Source: Flavobacteriaceae bacterium (GTDB taxonomy: Bacteria > Bacteroidota > Bacteroidia > Flavobacteriales > Flavobacteriaceae). Taken from it: a stretch of 64,000 nucleotides of DNA. Each line of letters starts with the position of its first letter. The first letter of the stretch is position 1. The notes under the pieces are model-generated. The model ran no database searches and was not told the DNA's origin. It was given only the letters and a program-made list of their open reading frames with translations. Below are positions 29,469 to 37,615 of the stretch, in pieces. The DNA is taken from the NCBI GenBank assembly GCA_013373385.1, contig JABXHX010000005.1:82242-146241 (forward strand). The letters run 5' to 3'. Position numbers and translations under genes: made by a program.

Positions 29469-29777
29469 TTAAGCTATTGGCGGAGGCCTTGAAAAAAGTG
29501 AGCTTTCAATTTGATCTTGTACAAATTGAAAAGAATACTCATAAAAAATATGTTTGTTGTAGTTGTGCTGAAGAGCTTGTTCAAATGAAATTTGTTCACT
29601 TTCAGTAAAAGGAGTGTTGTTTGAAACAACGACAAACTCACAAAGATCACATTCTTTGCTATGTAAATCATCATCAGAATGTAATATAGTATGAAGTCCA
29701 GCTGTTTTTATAAAAATAAAAAGAACTAGAAGTAATAAACTTATATATTGTTTCTTCCTAAGCATTCTACATTGCAA
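29469..29777 (-). CDS. Small membrane-anchored or secreted His/Cys-rich protein
   Basis: 102 residues; an alternative start at Met5 (29765) gives MLRKKQYIS before the hydrophobic segment and is equally good. A hydrophobic segment (about 11-27) is followed by a dense cluster of possible metal ligands: His29, His33, His39, Cys43 and Cys46 (CDLC). The protein ends with SRPPPIA, an arrangement I recall from small proteins encoded beside TonB-linked metal uptake genes in Bacteroidota. Metal binding is inference. It is 116 bases upstream of the DUF5916 gene, on the same strand. Confidence 0.7.
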   Translation of the reverse strand: MQCRMLRKKQYISLLLLVLFIFIKTAGLHTILHSDDDLHSKECDLCEFVVVSNNTPFTESEQISFEQALQHNYNKHIFYEYSFQFVQDQIESSLFSRPPPIA

Positions 29778-29859
29778 GGTTAAGAATTATATTTTGATTG
29801 GGTTAAAATATAAATAACTGTAAATGAAAAATTAAGAAAAATTTAACAGGTGTTTGGAA

Positions 29860-30912
29860 TTATATTTTTGCCAAAAAATCTAAGGTATTAATACCATCTG
29901 CATAATCCCATAATTGTGGGTTTTGAGTATTTCCAAACGAGATTTCATTATCAAAAATATTGCTTGAAGAAACTACACATTGTATTTTTTCAGAATCATT
30001 TAAAACCTTTGATTTTAATTCATCTAAATCTGTATAATATTCATAAAAAACAGTAGCAATTGGAGAAGCATAACTTTCATCTTCTTTTATCATAATAAAC
30101 CCATTTTCTAACAAGTCAAATTCACTCATTAAATACACTGCTTTATTATAGTCGTAGTTGTTAGCATATTTAGCATTATTTATAATTTTATGCTTGTTAT
30201 ACATGCCTTTAAAAAACAAATCAAAATTATAACCTTTAGGAACAAATAGCTTAGAAACACTTCTACACCCTAATCCAAAATATTGAAAGATATCATTGCT
30301 TAATGATTCAAGTTCTATTTCAGATTCATTACCAGTTAAAACAGCTACGGAGTTTCTATTTTTTCTAATGATGCTAGGCTTATCTTTAAAATAATACTCA
30401 AAATAACGAGCAGTATTATCACTTCCAGTTGCAATAACTGCGTCATAATTCTCTAATTTTTCTTCTGTAAATTCAATATTTCCTTTTAAAGTAGGGTCAA
30501 CATATTCTAGGTATTTAGCTAAAAATGGAAGTAAATGTTTATCATTAGAAGATTGCTTTACCAAAACTGAATATCCAGAAATAAGAACAGATAAAAAATC
30601 ATGAAATCCGACAAGCGGAATATTTCCAGCCATGATTATAGCGACTGTTTTTGAGTTTGCATTTATTGGAGCGTCTTTTAACCAGCTGTTTATGTTTTCT
30701 TTAGTTAGTGCATTAGACCAGCTCTGTAAAGCAAACATAATATTGTCTTTCGTAAACCAAGCATTATTTTCTTCGGCTATTTTGAGTTGATGTTTAAAAC
30801 CATCAAAAAACAACTCATTAAATTCTACACTATCATTTTTAGTAATTCCATTTTGAGAAAATTGACTTAAAAATTGCCCTAATTTTACAAAAGCTTGTAC
30901 TCTGTTTTGCAT
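29860..30912 (-). CDS. Acyl-CoA reductase, LuxC family
   Basis: 350 residues related to the LuxC fatty-acid reductase and aldehyde dehydrogenase fold. The catalytic Cys216 lies in [10 protein letters not shown]. The nucleotide-binding region reads [19 protein letters not shown] and [10 protein letters not shown]. It would reduce an acyl-CoA or acyl thioester to an aldehyde with NADPH. No luxD or luxE partner is present. The gene is divergent from a ferredoxin gene, 80 bases apart; I recall that arrangement as common in Flavobacteriaceae, but the electron or substrate link is unproven. Confidence 0.88.
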   Translation of the reverse strand: MQNRVQAFVKLGQFLSQFSQNGITKNDSVEFNELFFDGFKHQLKIAEENNAWFTKDNIMFALQSWSNALTKENINSWLKDAPINANSKTVAIIMAGNIPLVGFHDFLSVLISGYSVLVKQSSNDKHLLPFLAKYLEYVDPTLKGNIEFTEEKLENYDAVIATGSDNTARYFEYYFKDKPSIIRKNRNSVAVLTGNESEIELESLSNDIFQYFGLGCRSVSKLFVPKGYNFDLFFKGMYNKHKIINNAKYANNYDYNKAVYLMSEFDLLENGFIMIKEDESYASPIATVFYEYYTDLDELKSKVLNDSEKIQCVVSSSNIFDNEISFGNTQNPQLWDYADGINTLDFLAKI

Positions 30913-30925
30913 TCTATATATTTCT

Positions 30926-30957
30926 TTTGGTTGTGAACTATTTTGGACTTATTTTTG
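30926..30957 (+). promoter_or_regulatory. Promoter of the ferredoxin gene (TTTG, 20 bases, TATTTTTG)
   Basis: TTTG at 30926-30929 and TATTTTTG at 30950-30957 match the Bacteroidota -33 and -7 elements with a 20-base spacer. The ferredoxin start codon follows 35 bases later, which argues against the longer reading frame beginning at 30927. Confidence 0.65.
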
Positions 30958-30992
30958 CATCGCAAAGGTACAAAAACAGAAATAGAAAAACG

Positions 30993-31343
30993 ATGGCAAT
31001 AATAATAACTGACGAATGCATAAATTGTGGGGCTTGTGAGCCAGAATGTCCAAATACGGCAATTTATGAAGGCGCTGATGATTGGAAATATGCAGATGGA
31101 ACAGATTTAACAGGTAATGTAGTATTACCGAGTGGTAAAGCTGTAAATGCTGATGAGGATCAAGAGCCAATTTCTGATGAAATTTATTATATCGTTGCAG
31201 ATAAATGTACAGAGTGTAAAGGGTTTCATGAAGAACCACAATGTGCAGCGGTTTGTCCAGTAGATTGCTGTGTGCCAGATGAAGATGTTGTTGAAACCGA
31301 AGAAGAACTATTAGCAAAGCAAAGCTTTATGCATAATGAATAA
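30993..31343 (+). CDS. 4Fe-4S dicluster ferredoxin
   Basis: 116 residues from ATG at 30993; an in-frame upstream GTG-like start lies inside the promoter and was rejected. The first cluster motif is [12 protein letters not shown] near the N-terminus. The second is [20 protein letters not shown], with the longer spacing typical of 2[4Fe-4S] ferredoxins. The C-terminal tail is acidic. It serves as a low-potential electron carrier in the cytoplasm. Its last 48 bases and flank are copied 2 kb downstream. A terminator follows 20 bases after the stop. Confidence 0.93.
   Translation: MAIIITDECINCGACEPECPNTAIYEGADDWKYADGTDLTGNVVLPSGKAVNADEDQEPISDEIYYIVADKCTECKGFHEEPQCAAVCPVDCCVPDEDVVETEEELLAKQSFMHNE
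31288..31335 (+). repeat. Direct repeat, copy 1 (3' end of the ferredoxin gene)
   Basis: This 48-base stretch is the ferredoxin C-terminal coding end. A second copy at 33347-33396 differs by two substitutions and a 2-base insertion. The two copies flank asnB. Confidence 0.85.
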
Positions 31344-31362
31344 AAGCTTATATTTAATAATT

Positions 31363-31392
31363 AAAAACCTCAAGTTTTCTTGAGGTTTTTTT
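31363..31392 (+). terminator. Rho-independent terminator after the ferredoxin gene
   Basis: A 12-base stem, AAAAACCTCAAG / CTTGAGGTTTTT, has a TTTT loop and is followed by further T residues. It is near-symmetric and could act in both directions. Confidence 0.85.
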
Positions 31393-31406
31393 ATATATAA
31401 ATTAAT

Positions 31407-31414
31407 TACCTTTG
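31407..31414 (+). promoter_or_regulatory. Predicted -7 promoter element TACCTTTG of asnB
   Basis: Exact TAnnTTTG match 30 bases upstream of the asnB start and just after the ferredoxin terminator, so asnB is probably transcribed separately. Confidence 0.5.
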
Positions 31415-31444
31415 AAGACTTACTAATAAAAAGATGAATCAGTA

Positions 31445-33319
31445 ATGTGTGGTATTTCAGGTTTCTGTAGTTTAAACAAGGTTTCAGTAAAAAAAGAATT
31501 TTTGTCAGATATGATTGAAGTTCAAAATCACAGAGGTCCTGATTCAAATAATTTTTACTACAATAAACATGTTGGTCTTGCACATAATAGATTGAGCTTA
31601 ATTGATTTGTCAGATAATGCAAATCAACCATTTTATCAAGATAATTATGTTCTTATTTATAATGGCGAAATTTATAACTTTTTAGAATTAAAAAAGGAAC
31701 TACCAAGAACTGTTTATAGGTCTAACTCTGATACCGAGGTTCTTTTCAATTGTTTAAAATTTTGGGGAATTGAAAAAACGTTAAATAAAATTCAAGGAAT
31801 GTTCGCTTTTGCTTGGTATGATATCAGTAAAGATGAGCTAGTTTTAGTTAGAGATCGTATAGGGATTAAACCATTGTTTTACGGTGTAGATACAAATAAT
31901 TGTTTGTGGTTTGCTTCTGAAGTGAAAGCAATACTTAAAGTTTCAAAATTTGAACCAGACCCTGTTGAGATGTTATTATCACCGATTGGTGGAATTGTAG
32001 AAAAATCAAAAGAAAAAACACTTTGGAATAATTTAAAAACGTTGACTCCAGGTCACTTATTAGTTATAAAAAATGGAGAAATTTTAAAAAAAGAGTATTT
32101 TAATATAAAGAATTATGTAAACGAAAATGAATACAATAGACTTAATAAGTCAACTTTAAGTGAGGTTACTGATGAATTTGAATCTATTTTTGACAATTCA
32201 ATACAAAAATTATTGATTAGTGACGCACCGATGGGAGCTTTTGTTAGTGGAGGGATAGATTCAAGTCTAATAGCTTCTTTCGCCGCTAAACATCAAAAAG
32301 ATTTAAAGCTATTTACAGCAAATGTTGTAGGGAAACATTCTGAAATTAGTGCAGCAAAACTACTAGCCAATACACTGAATAAAGATGTTTATCAATACAG
32401 ATTTGAAAAAGAAATGGCAATTAGAGATATTACAAATGTAACGTGGCATTATGAAGCCCCTCTAGTTGTTCATTTCAATGCATTGCCATTTTCAAATGTT
32501 GCTGCTTTGGCAAGGAATGAAAATGTAAAAGCTGTATTGACGGGTGAAGGGGCAGATGAGTTATTTTTAGGGTATCCGAAACTATTAACAAAAAAATATG
32601 AAAGATTAATACGTTTTCCATACACCATTTTAAACAAGATTTACAATTCTGTACCTCAATTAAAAAGTTATTTAAACAAAAATGAAGGATCTGGAGGTTT
32701 AAGTACTTTACATGAATTAGCTGTTCAAGGTTTTGATAGACAAATCTTAAGAAAGGAAAATTTATCTACATATGATTTTTTAGGTAAAAAAGAACAGTTA
32801 CAACATTATTTGAGTATGCAGATGATTAATGAAGGAATTATTTCACTTTTATGGAGAAATGATAGAATGGGAATGATGCATAGTATTGAGTCTAGATTTC
32901 CCTTTTTAGATGAAAAAGTAATACAGTTTTCTATGAATTTACCTGTAAAATTTAAAATTGGAAGAACAAAGAGTTTTTACAACTATAAACACCCTTTTTT
33001 AATAGATAAACAAATAGTTAGAAACTTAGGAAAGCGTTCTCTTCCAAAAAAACTGTTTACAAAAAAGAAAAATGGTTTCCCAATGCATGCACTAAGAAAT
33101 ATGAGTGTTAAACCAGAACTGTTTTACAATGGAGTTTTTGCAGATTTAATGAAGTTAAGTAGAGTACAAATTAATCACATGACAGAAAAAAACAGTTATA
33201 CTAAATATCATATAGCTTTAATTGCAATGTTTGAAATTTGGGGCAGATTATTTGTTGATAACAGAAGTAAGGAAGAAGTAAATAGTTTGGCTTTAAGAAG
33301 CTTATCAATAGAAGAATAG
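31445..33319 (+). CDS. asnB: Asparagine synthase (glutamine-hydrolysing)
   Basis: Converts aspartate, glutamine and ATP to asparagine. The 624 residues begin MCGISGF, where Cys2 is the glutaminase nucleophile after Met removal. The glutaminase domain covers about 1-200, including NHRGPDSNNFYY and YNGEIYNF. The synthetase domain has the PP-loop SGGIDSS at about 268-274. It is complete. The gene lies between two copies of the ferredoxin 3' end and next to a decayed gene, which hints that it was inserted here. Some AsnB-type enzymes work in surface polysaccharide or peptide synthesis, so a role other than asparagine supply is possible. Confidence 0.93.
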   Translation: MCGISGFCSLNKVSVKKEFLSDMIEVQNHRGPDSNNFYYNKHVGLAHNRLSLIDLSDNANQPFYQDNYVLIYNGEIYNFLELKKELPRTVYRSNSDTEVLFNCLKFWGIEKTLNKIQGMFAFAWYDISKDELVLVRDRIGIKPLFYGVDTNNCLWFASEVKAILKVSKFEPDPVEMLLSPIGGIVEKSKEKTLWNNLKTLTPGHLLVIKNGEILKKEYFNIKNYVNENEYNRLNKSTLSEVTDEFESIFDNSIQKLLISDAPMGAFVSGGIDSSLIASFAAKHQKDLKLFTANVVGKHSEISAAKLLANTLNKDVYQYRFEKEMAIRDITNVTWHYEAPLVVHFNALPFSNVAALARNENVKAVLTGEGADELFLGYPKLLTKKYERLIRFPYTILNKIYNSVPQLKSYLNKNEGSGGLSTLHELAVQGFDRQILRKENLSTYDFLGKKEQLQHYLSMQMINEGIISLLWRNDRMGMMHSIESRFPFLDEKVIQFSMNLPVKFKIGRTKSFYNYKHPFLIDKQIVRNLGKRSLPKKLFTKKKNGFPMHALRNMSVKPELFYNGVFADLMKLSRVQINHMTEKNSYTKYHIALIAMFEIWGRLFVDNRSKEEVNSLALRSLSIEE

Positions 33320-33346
33320 TTTTAGGATTAAACTAAAAAGTAAATA

Positions 33347-33396
33347 TTGTTGAAACAGAAGAAGAACTATTAGCTAAGCAAAGCTTTATATGCATA
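33347..33396 (+). repeat. Direct repeat, copy 2 (duplicate of the ferredoxin 3' end)
   Basis: A non-coding copy of 31288-31335, 28 bases after the asnB stop. The alignment shows two substitutions and a 2-base AT insertion. Confidence 0.85.
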
Positions 33397-33404
33397 AAGA
33401 GCAA

Positions 33405-33850
33405 TTAGTGCTTGTAGCCTTTGAGATTTTTAAATGGAATGACTAGTTTTCTATTGCTCCAATCAGAAGTAGCATATTCTTTTTCTGAGATATAAGTGCC
33501 TTTCATTTTTACTTTTACCTTTTTTAAGACAGCGGCATCAATTACTGTAGATTTTTCTACAACTAATTCTAATTCTGAAAAAAAAATTACCTTCCATCTT
33601 TAGTCCAAATTTTACTTTTGTCCTTTTTCTAGAGTTTTCAATAAATTTAAGAGACCTATTTATATAGAAATAACATCCAGTTGTTTTTTTAGCATAGTAA
33701 GGTAAATAAGTATTTGATGTATTTTTTTATAAATAACCACTCCTTTTAAATAGTTTTCAGAATACTTATTAATTTTCCTTTTATTGTTTGTGAGTATGAA
33801 ATAAAAACACTTAAAAATAAAAACAAATAAGACCAATAAAACTTTTTCAA
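33405..33850 (-). pseudogene. Decayed gene for a secreted protein
   Basis: Read on the minus strand, a TTG at 33848-33850 begins a good signal peptide (KKFYWSYLFLFL, ending at YSQ), followed by TIKGKLI, which resembles the start of a carboxypeptidase-regulatory-like domain. The reading then needs at least three frame changes: near 33770, in the T run near 33722-33728, and in the nine-A run at 33578-33586. In the last frame it runs to a TAA at 33405-33407 with a tail ending WSNRKLVIPFKNLKGYKH. Together the frames give a plausible protein of about 145 residues. Frameshifts in homopolymers could also be sequencing errors. Confidence 0.65.
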
Positions 33851-33924
33851 AAGGGTATCTTTTTTATAAAAATAAGATAATTTGATATTTTTTAAGAATT
33901 ACTCATTAAACTTTAACAAAGTAT

Positions 33925-33932
33925 TATATTTG
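33925..33932 (+). promoter_or_regulatory. Predicted -7 promoter element TATATTTG of ychF
   Basis: Exact TAnnTTTG match 22 bases upstream of the ychF start codon. Confidence 0.55.
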
Positions 33933-33954
33933 CACTCGCAAAAAATTTAAATAA

Positions 33955-35046
33955 ATGAAAGCCGGAATTGTAGGATTGCCAAATGTAGGAAAATCAACCT
34001 TATTTAATTGTTTATCAAATGCAAAAGCGCAAAGTGCAAACTTTCCCTTTTGTACCATTGAGCCAAACATTGGTGTGGTAAACGTACCCGATAGTAGATT
34101 AGAAAAATTAGAAGAATTGGTGACTCCAGAAAGAGTAGTGCCTGCTACTGTTGAGATTGTTGATATTGCAGGATTGGTTCGAGGTGCAAGTAAAGGAGAA
34201 GGATTAGGAAATCAATTTTTAGCAAATATCAGAGAAACAGATGCTATTATTCATGTGTTGCGTTGTTTTGATAATGATAATATTGTACATGTAGATACAA
34301 CAATTGACCCGATTAGGGATAAAGAAACAATTGATATCGAATTACAGTTAAAAGATCTTGAAACCGTTGAAAAACGTTTAGAGCGAGTGAAACGTACGGC
34401 AAAAACTGGGAATAAAGAAGCGCAGGTTGAACTAGAAATATTGCTAAAAATTCAAGAAACTTTGCTGGCAGGACATTCTGTTAGAACAATTGATTTTTCT
34501 GAAAAAGAGTTGGAGTTTGTCAAGCCAATGCAACTTATAACTATTAAACCTGTGTTGTATGTTTGTAATGTAGACGAATCATCAGCAGTTACTGGTAATG
34601 ATTATGTTAACAAAGTAAAAGAAGCGGTAAAAAATGAAGACGCAGAAATTATTATTTTAGCAGTAGGTACAGAGGCAGATATCAACGAGTTAGAAGATTA
34701 TGAAGAACGCCAACTATTTTTAGAAGACATAGGTTTAGAAGAGCCAGGTTCGTCTAAACTAATTAGAGCAGCGTATAAATTATTAAACTTACAAACGTAT
34801 TTTACTGCTGGAGTTAAAGAGGTAAGAGCTTGGACCATTAATATTGGTGATACCGCTCCGCAAGCTGCTGGAGTGATTCATACCGATTTTGAAAAAGGCT
34901 TTATTAGAGCAGAAGTAATTAAGTACAATGATTTTGTTAGTTTTGGTAGCGAAGCAAAAGTAAAAGAAGCTGGTAAGTTGGCTGTTGAAGGTAAAGATTA
35001 TATTGTACAAGACGGTGATATGATGAACTTTAGATTTAATGTATAA
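33955..35046 (+). CDS. ychF: Redox-regulated ATPase YchF (Obg-like ATPase)
   Basis: 363 residues. The G1 loop is GLPNVGKSTLF, the G3 motif is DIAGLVRGASKGEGLG, and the G4 position reads NVDE rather than NKxD, which explains the ATP preference of this family. A coiled-coil insert lies at about 125-185 and the C-terminal TGS-like domain at about 278-361 (FTAGVKEVRAWTI and the closing GDMMNFRFNV). It binds ribosomes and modulates stress responses. The length is normal and the gene is monocistronic. Confidence 0.97.
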   Translation: MKAGIVGLPNVGKSTLFNCLSNAKAQSANFPFCTIEPNIGVVNVPDSRLEKLEELVTPERVVPATVEIVDIAGLVRGASKGEGLGNQFLANIRETDAIIHVLRCFDNDNIVHVDTTIDPIRDKETIDIELQLKDLETVEKRLERVKRTAKTGNKEAQVELEILLKIQETLLAGHSVRTIDFSEKELEFVKPMQLITIKPVLYVCNVDESSAVTGNDYVNKVKEAVKNEDAEIIILAVGTEADINELEDYEERQLFLEDIGLEEPGSSKLIRAAYKLLNLQTYFTAGVKEVRAWTINIGDTAPQAAGVIHTDFEKGFIRAEVIKYNDFVSFGSEAKVKEAGKLAVEGKDYIVQDGDMMNFRFNV

Positions 35047-35092
35047 AGAAAAGCTCCTTTAATTTTAAAGAAGCTATAGATTGTTGTTTATA

Positions 35093-35500
35093 TTATACAG
35101 CCTGTAAGCTTATTCCTGTTAATTCTGTAGTTGCACTTAAATCTATAATTAGTTTAAAACTAGTGCTTTGTGATCCATTCCATAAAGAAATTTGATTTTT
35201 TGGATATGGATTGGGAGAAGTAATACACTGAGCAATAATACTTGCAATACCAGATCCCATGGCAAAATACAATTGATATTGACCTGATTGACATGTTAGC
35301 TGCAAGTAACTTATCCCGTTGTTTGGTGAGCCTTGCTCAATAATAGGATAGTTGTTTACAGGATTACTTAGAGTTGAACAAATTGATCCCCATTCAAATC
35401 CATTTTTTGAATATGCATATAAAATTGGACTCCAGTCATTTCCTGTGTTTCCCGAATTCGTGAGAACAATTTCTGAAATAGAAAAAGATAAGCTAGACAT
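35093..35500 (-). CDS. Hypothetical 135-residue protein, no recognised family
   Basis: A complete reading frame with ATG start and TAA stop, facing ychF and divergent from parE. The product has no signal peptide. It is rich in Ser, Asn, Gly and Ile in alternating patterns, suggesting an all-beta domain. Two Trp lie in the N-terminal half (NDWSP, FEWGS) and one near the end (SLWNGSQS). There are three Cys, no charged clusters and few Lys or Arg, unusual for a cytoplasmic protein of this organism. I do not recognise it. It could be secreted by another route or be an orphan gene. Confidence 0.6.
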   Translation of the reverse strand: MSSLSFSISEIVLTNSGNTGNDWSPILYAYSKNGFEWGSICSTLSNPVNNYPIIEQGSPNNGISYLQLTCQSGQYQLYFAMGSGIASIIAQCITSPNPYPKNQISLWNGSQSTSFKLIIDLSATTELTGISLQAV

Positions 35501-35755
35501 AAGTTTTTAGTTTTTTATTATTAATAATGCTACAATTTTAGACTAATAACACGTTGATTAAAAGAGTATAAATGCCTGTTTTTTTAATTGAGCATAATTA
35601 CTTGTAAAAAATCATTATGGTTTAAAATATTTTTAAAAGAGATGATCTAGTTTTTCAAAAACACACTTAAAATTCTGTTGATAACTAATTCAATAGAGTA
35701 TTTTATTTTTTACTACGAAGCCTTATTTTAGCAAGGCACACAATCAGTTTATTTT

Positions 35756-37615
35756 ATGACAAAAGAAACAAAATATACCGAAGATAATATTCGATCTCTC
35801 GACTGGAAAGAGCACATACGTATGCGCCCAGGAATGTATATTGGTAAGTTGGGCGATGGTTCTTCTCCAGATGACGGAATTTACATTCTTTTAAAAGAAG
35901 TGCTAGACAATTCTATTGATGAGTATGTTATGGGAGCTGGTAAAACCATAGAAATTTCTATTAGAGACAAACAAGTAATTGTTAGAGATTATGGTCGTGG
36001 TATTCCTTTGGGAAAAGTAGTTGATGTAGTTTCTAAAATGAATACTGGTGGTAAATACGATTCAAAAGCCTTTAAAAAATCGGTTGGATTAAACGGAGTG
36101 GGTACTAAAGCAGTAAACGCATTATCAACCTATTTTAAAGTGCAATCGATTAGAGATGGTAGAACCGCATATGCTGAGTTTGAACGTGGTGCATTAACAT
36201 TAAAAGAAACTGAGCAAGAAACTTCTTTACGTAAAGGAACCAAAGTGTGGTTTGTTCCTGATGAAACTATTTTTGGAAAATACAAATTCAGAAATGAGTA
36301 CGTTGCCAAGATGCTTAAAAACTATGTGTATTTAAACACGGGTTTAACCATCGTTTTTAACGGAGAAAAATACTATTCAGAAAACGGATTAAAAGATTTA
36401 TTAAAGGAAAACTCAACTGAATCAGATTTACGATATCCAATCATTCATTTAAAAGATAGTGATATAGAAGTTGCCTTAACCCATAGTAAAACACAATATT
36501 CAGAAGAATATCATTCGTTTGTAAACGGACAGCATACAACACAGGGTGGAACGCATCAGGCGGCGTTTAGAGAAGCAGTCGTAAAAACGATTAGAGAATA
36601 CTTTGGTAAAAACTACGATGCTTCAGATATTAGAAAATCTATTATTTCTGCGGTAAGCGTAAAAGTAATGGAGCCTGTTTTTGAGAGTCAAACAAAAACA
36701 AAATTAGGATCAACCGAAATGGGAGGTGGTTTGCCAACTGTTAGAACGTTTATCAATGATTTTGTTAAAACACAGTTAGACAATTATTTGCATAAACACA
36801 CTGATACAGCAGAGGCGATTCAGCGTAAAATTTTACAGGCAGAACGAGAGCGTAAAGAATTATCTGGTATTAGAAAAATTGCAAGAGAGCGTGCAAAAAA
36901 GGCAAGCTTACACAACAAGAAACTTCGTGATTGTAGAGTGCATTTTGGTGACACTAAAAAGGAAGGCTATTTAGATACCACGCTTTTTATTACTGAGGGA
37001 GATTCAGCTTCTGGTTCAATTACAAAATCTCGTAATGTAAATACGCAGGCAGTGTTTAGTCTAAAAGGAAAGCCTTTAAACTCGTACGGATTAACTAAAA
37101 AAATTGTCTATGAAAATGAAGAGTTTAATTTGTTACAAGCAGCTTTAAATATTGAAGAAAGTTTAGATGATTTACGTTACAATAACATAGTAATTGCAAC
37201 AGATGCCGATGTAGACGGAATGCATATTCGTTTATTGTTAATTACCTTCTTTTTACAATTCTTTCCAGAGGTAATTAAAGAAGGACATTTGTATATTTTA
37301 GAAACGCCTCTATTTAGAGTTCGTAATAAAAAAGAAACCATTTATTGTTATTCAGAAGAAGAAAAACAGGATGCCATTAATAAATTAAAAGGAAAACCAG
37401 AAATTACACGATTCAAAGGATTGGGAGAAATCTCTCCAAACGAGTTTGTGCATTTTATTGGAAATGATATTCGTTTAGATCCAGTAATGTTAGACAAAGA
37501 AATGTCTGTTGAAGAAATGCTGTCTTTTTATATGGGTAAAAATACACCAGATCGTCAAAAATTTATCATCGAAAACTTAAAAGTTGAATTAGATTTAATT
37601 GAAGAAGAAGTATGA
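35756..37615 (+). CDS. parE: DNA topoisomerase IV subunit B
   Basis: 619 residues of a type IIA topoisomerase ATPase subunit. It opens with RMRPGMYIG of the ATP lid region, and has the GHKL motifs VLDNSIDEY and GRGIPLG. The TOPRIM domain has EGDSASGS and a later DADVDG. The C-terminal end [10 protein letters not shown] is typical. It partners the next gene, whose ATG overlaps this stop by 4 bases. The adjoining parC gene and the short C-terminal portion favour ParE over GyrB. Confidence 0.93.
   Translation: MTKETKYTEDNIRSLDWKEHIRMRPGMYIGKLGDGSSPDDGIYILLKEVLDNSIDEYVMGAGKTIEISIRDKQVIVRDYGRGIPLGKVVDVVSKMNTGGKYDSKAFKKSVGLNGVGTKAVNALSTYFKVQSIRDGRTAYAEFERGALTLKETEQETSLRKGTKVWFVPDETIFGKYKFRNEYVAKMLKNYVYLNTGLTIVFNGEKYYSENGLKDLLKENSTESDLRYPIIHLKDSDIEVALTHSKTQYSEEYHSFVNGQHTTQGGTHQAAFREAVVKTIREYFGKNYDASDIRKSIISAVSVKVMEPVFESQTKTKLGSTEMGGGLPTVRTFINDFVKTQLDNYLHKHTDTAEAIQRKILQAERERKELSGIRKIARERAKKASLHNKKLRDCRVHFGDTKKEGYLDTTLFITEGDSASGSITKSRNVNTQAVFSLKGKPLNSYGLTKKIVYENEEFNLLQAALNIEESLDDLRYNNIVIATDADVDGMHIRLLLITFFLQFFPEVIKEGHLYILETPLFRVRNKKETIYCYSEEEKQDAINKLKGKPEITRFKGLGEISPNEFVHFIGNDIRLDPVMLDKEMSVEEMLSFYMGKNTPDRQKFIIENLKVELDLIEEEV

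Noticed and set aside
30927..30992. Extended ferredoxin start upstream at 30927
   Set aside because: The frame there overlaps the predicted promoter (30926-30957); ATG at 30993 gives the usual ferredoxin N-terminus.
31445..33319. asnB as a virulence or defence island gene
   Set aside because: It is a complete housekeeping-type asparagine synthase; only the flanking repeats are unusual.
35047..35085. Possible terminator hairpin after ychF (GCTCCTTTAATTTTAAAGAAGC)
   Set aside because: The stem has mismatches and no T tract follows; too weak to call.
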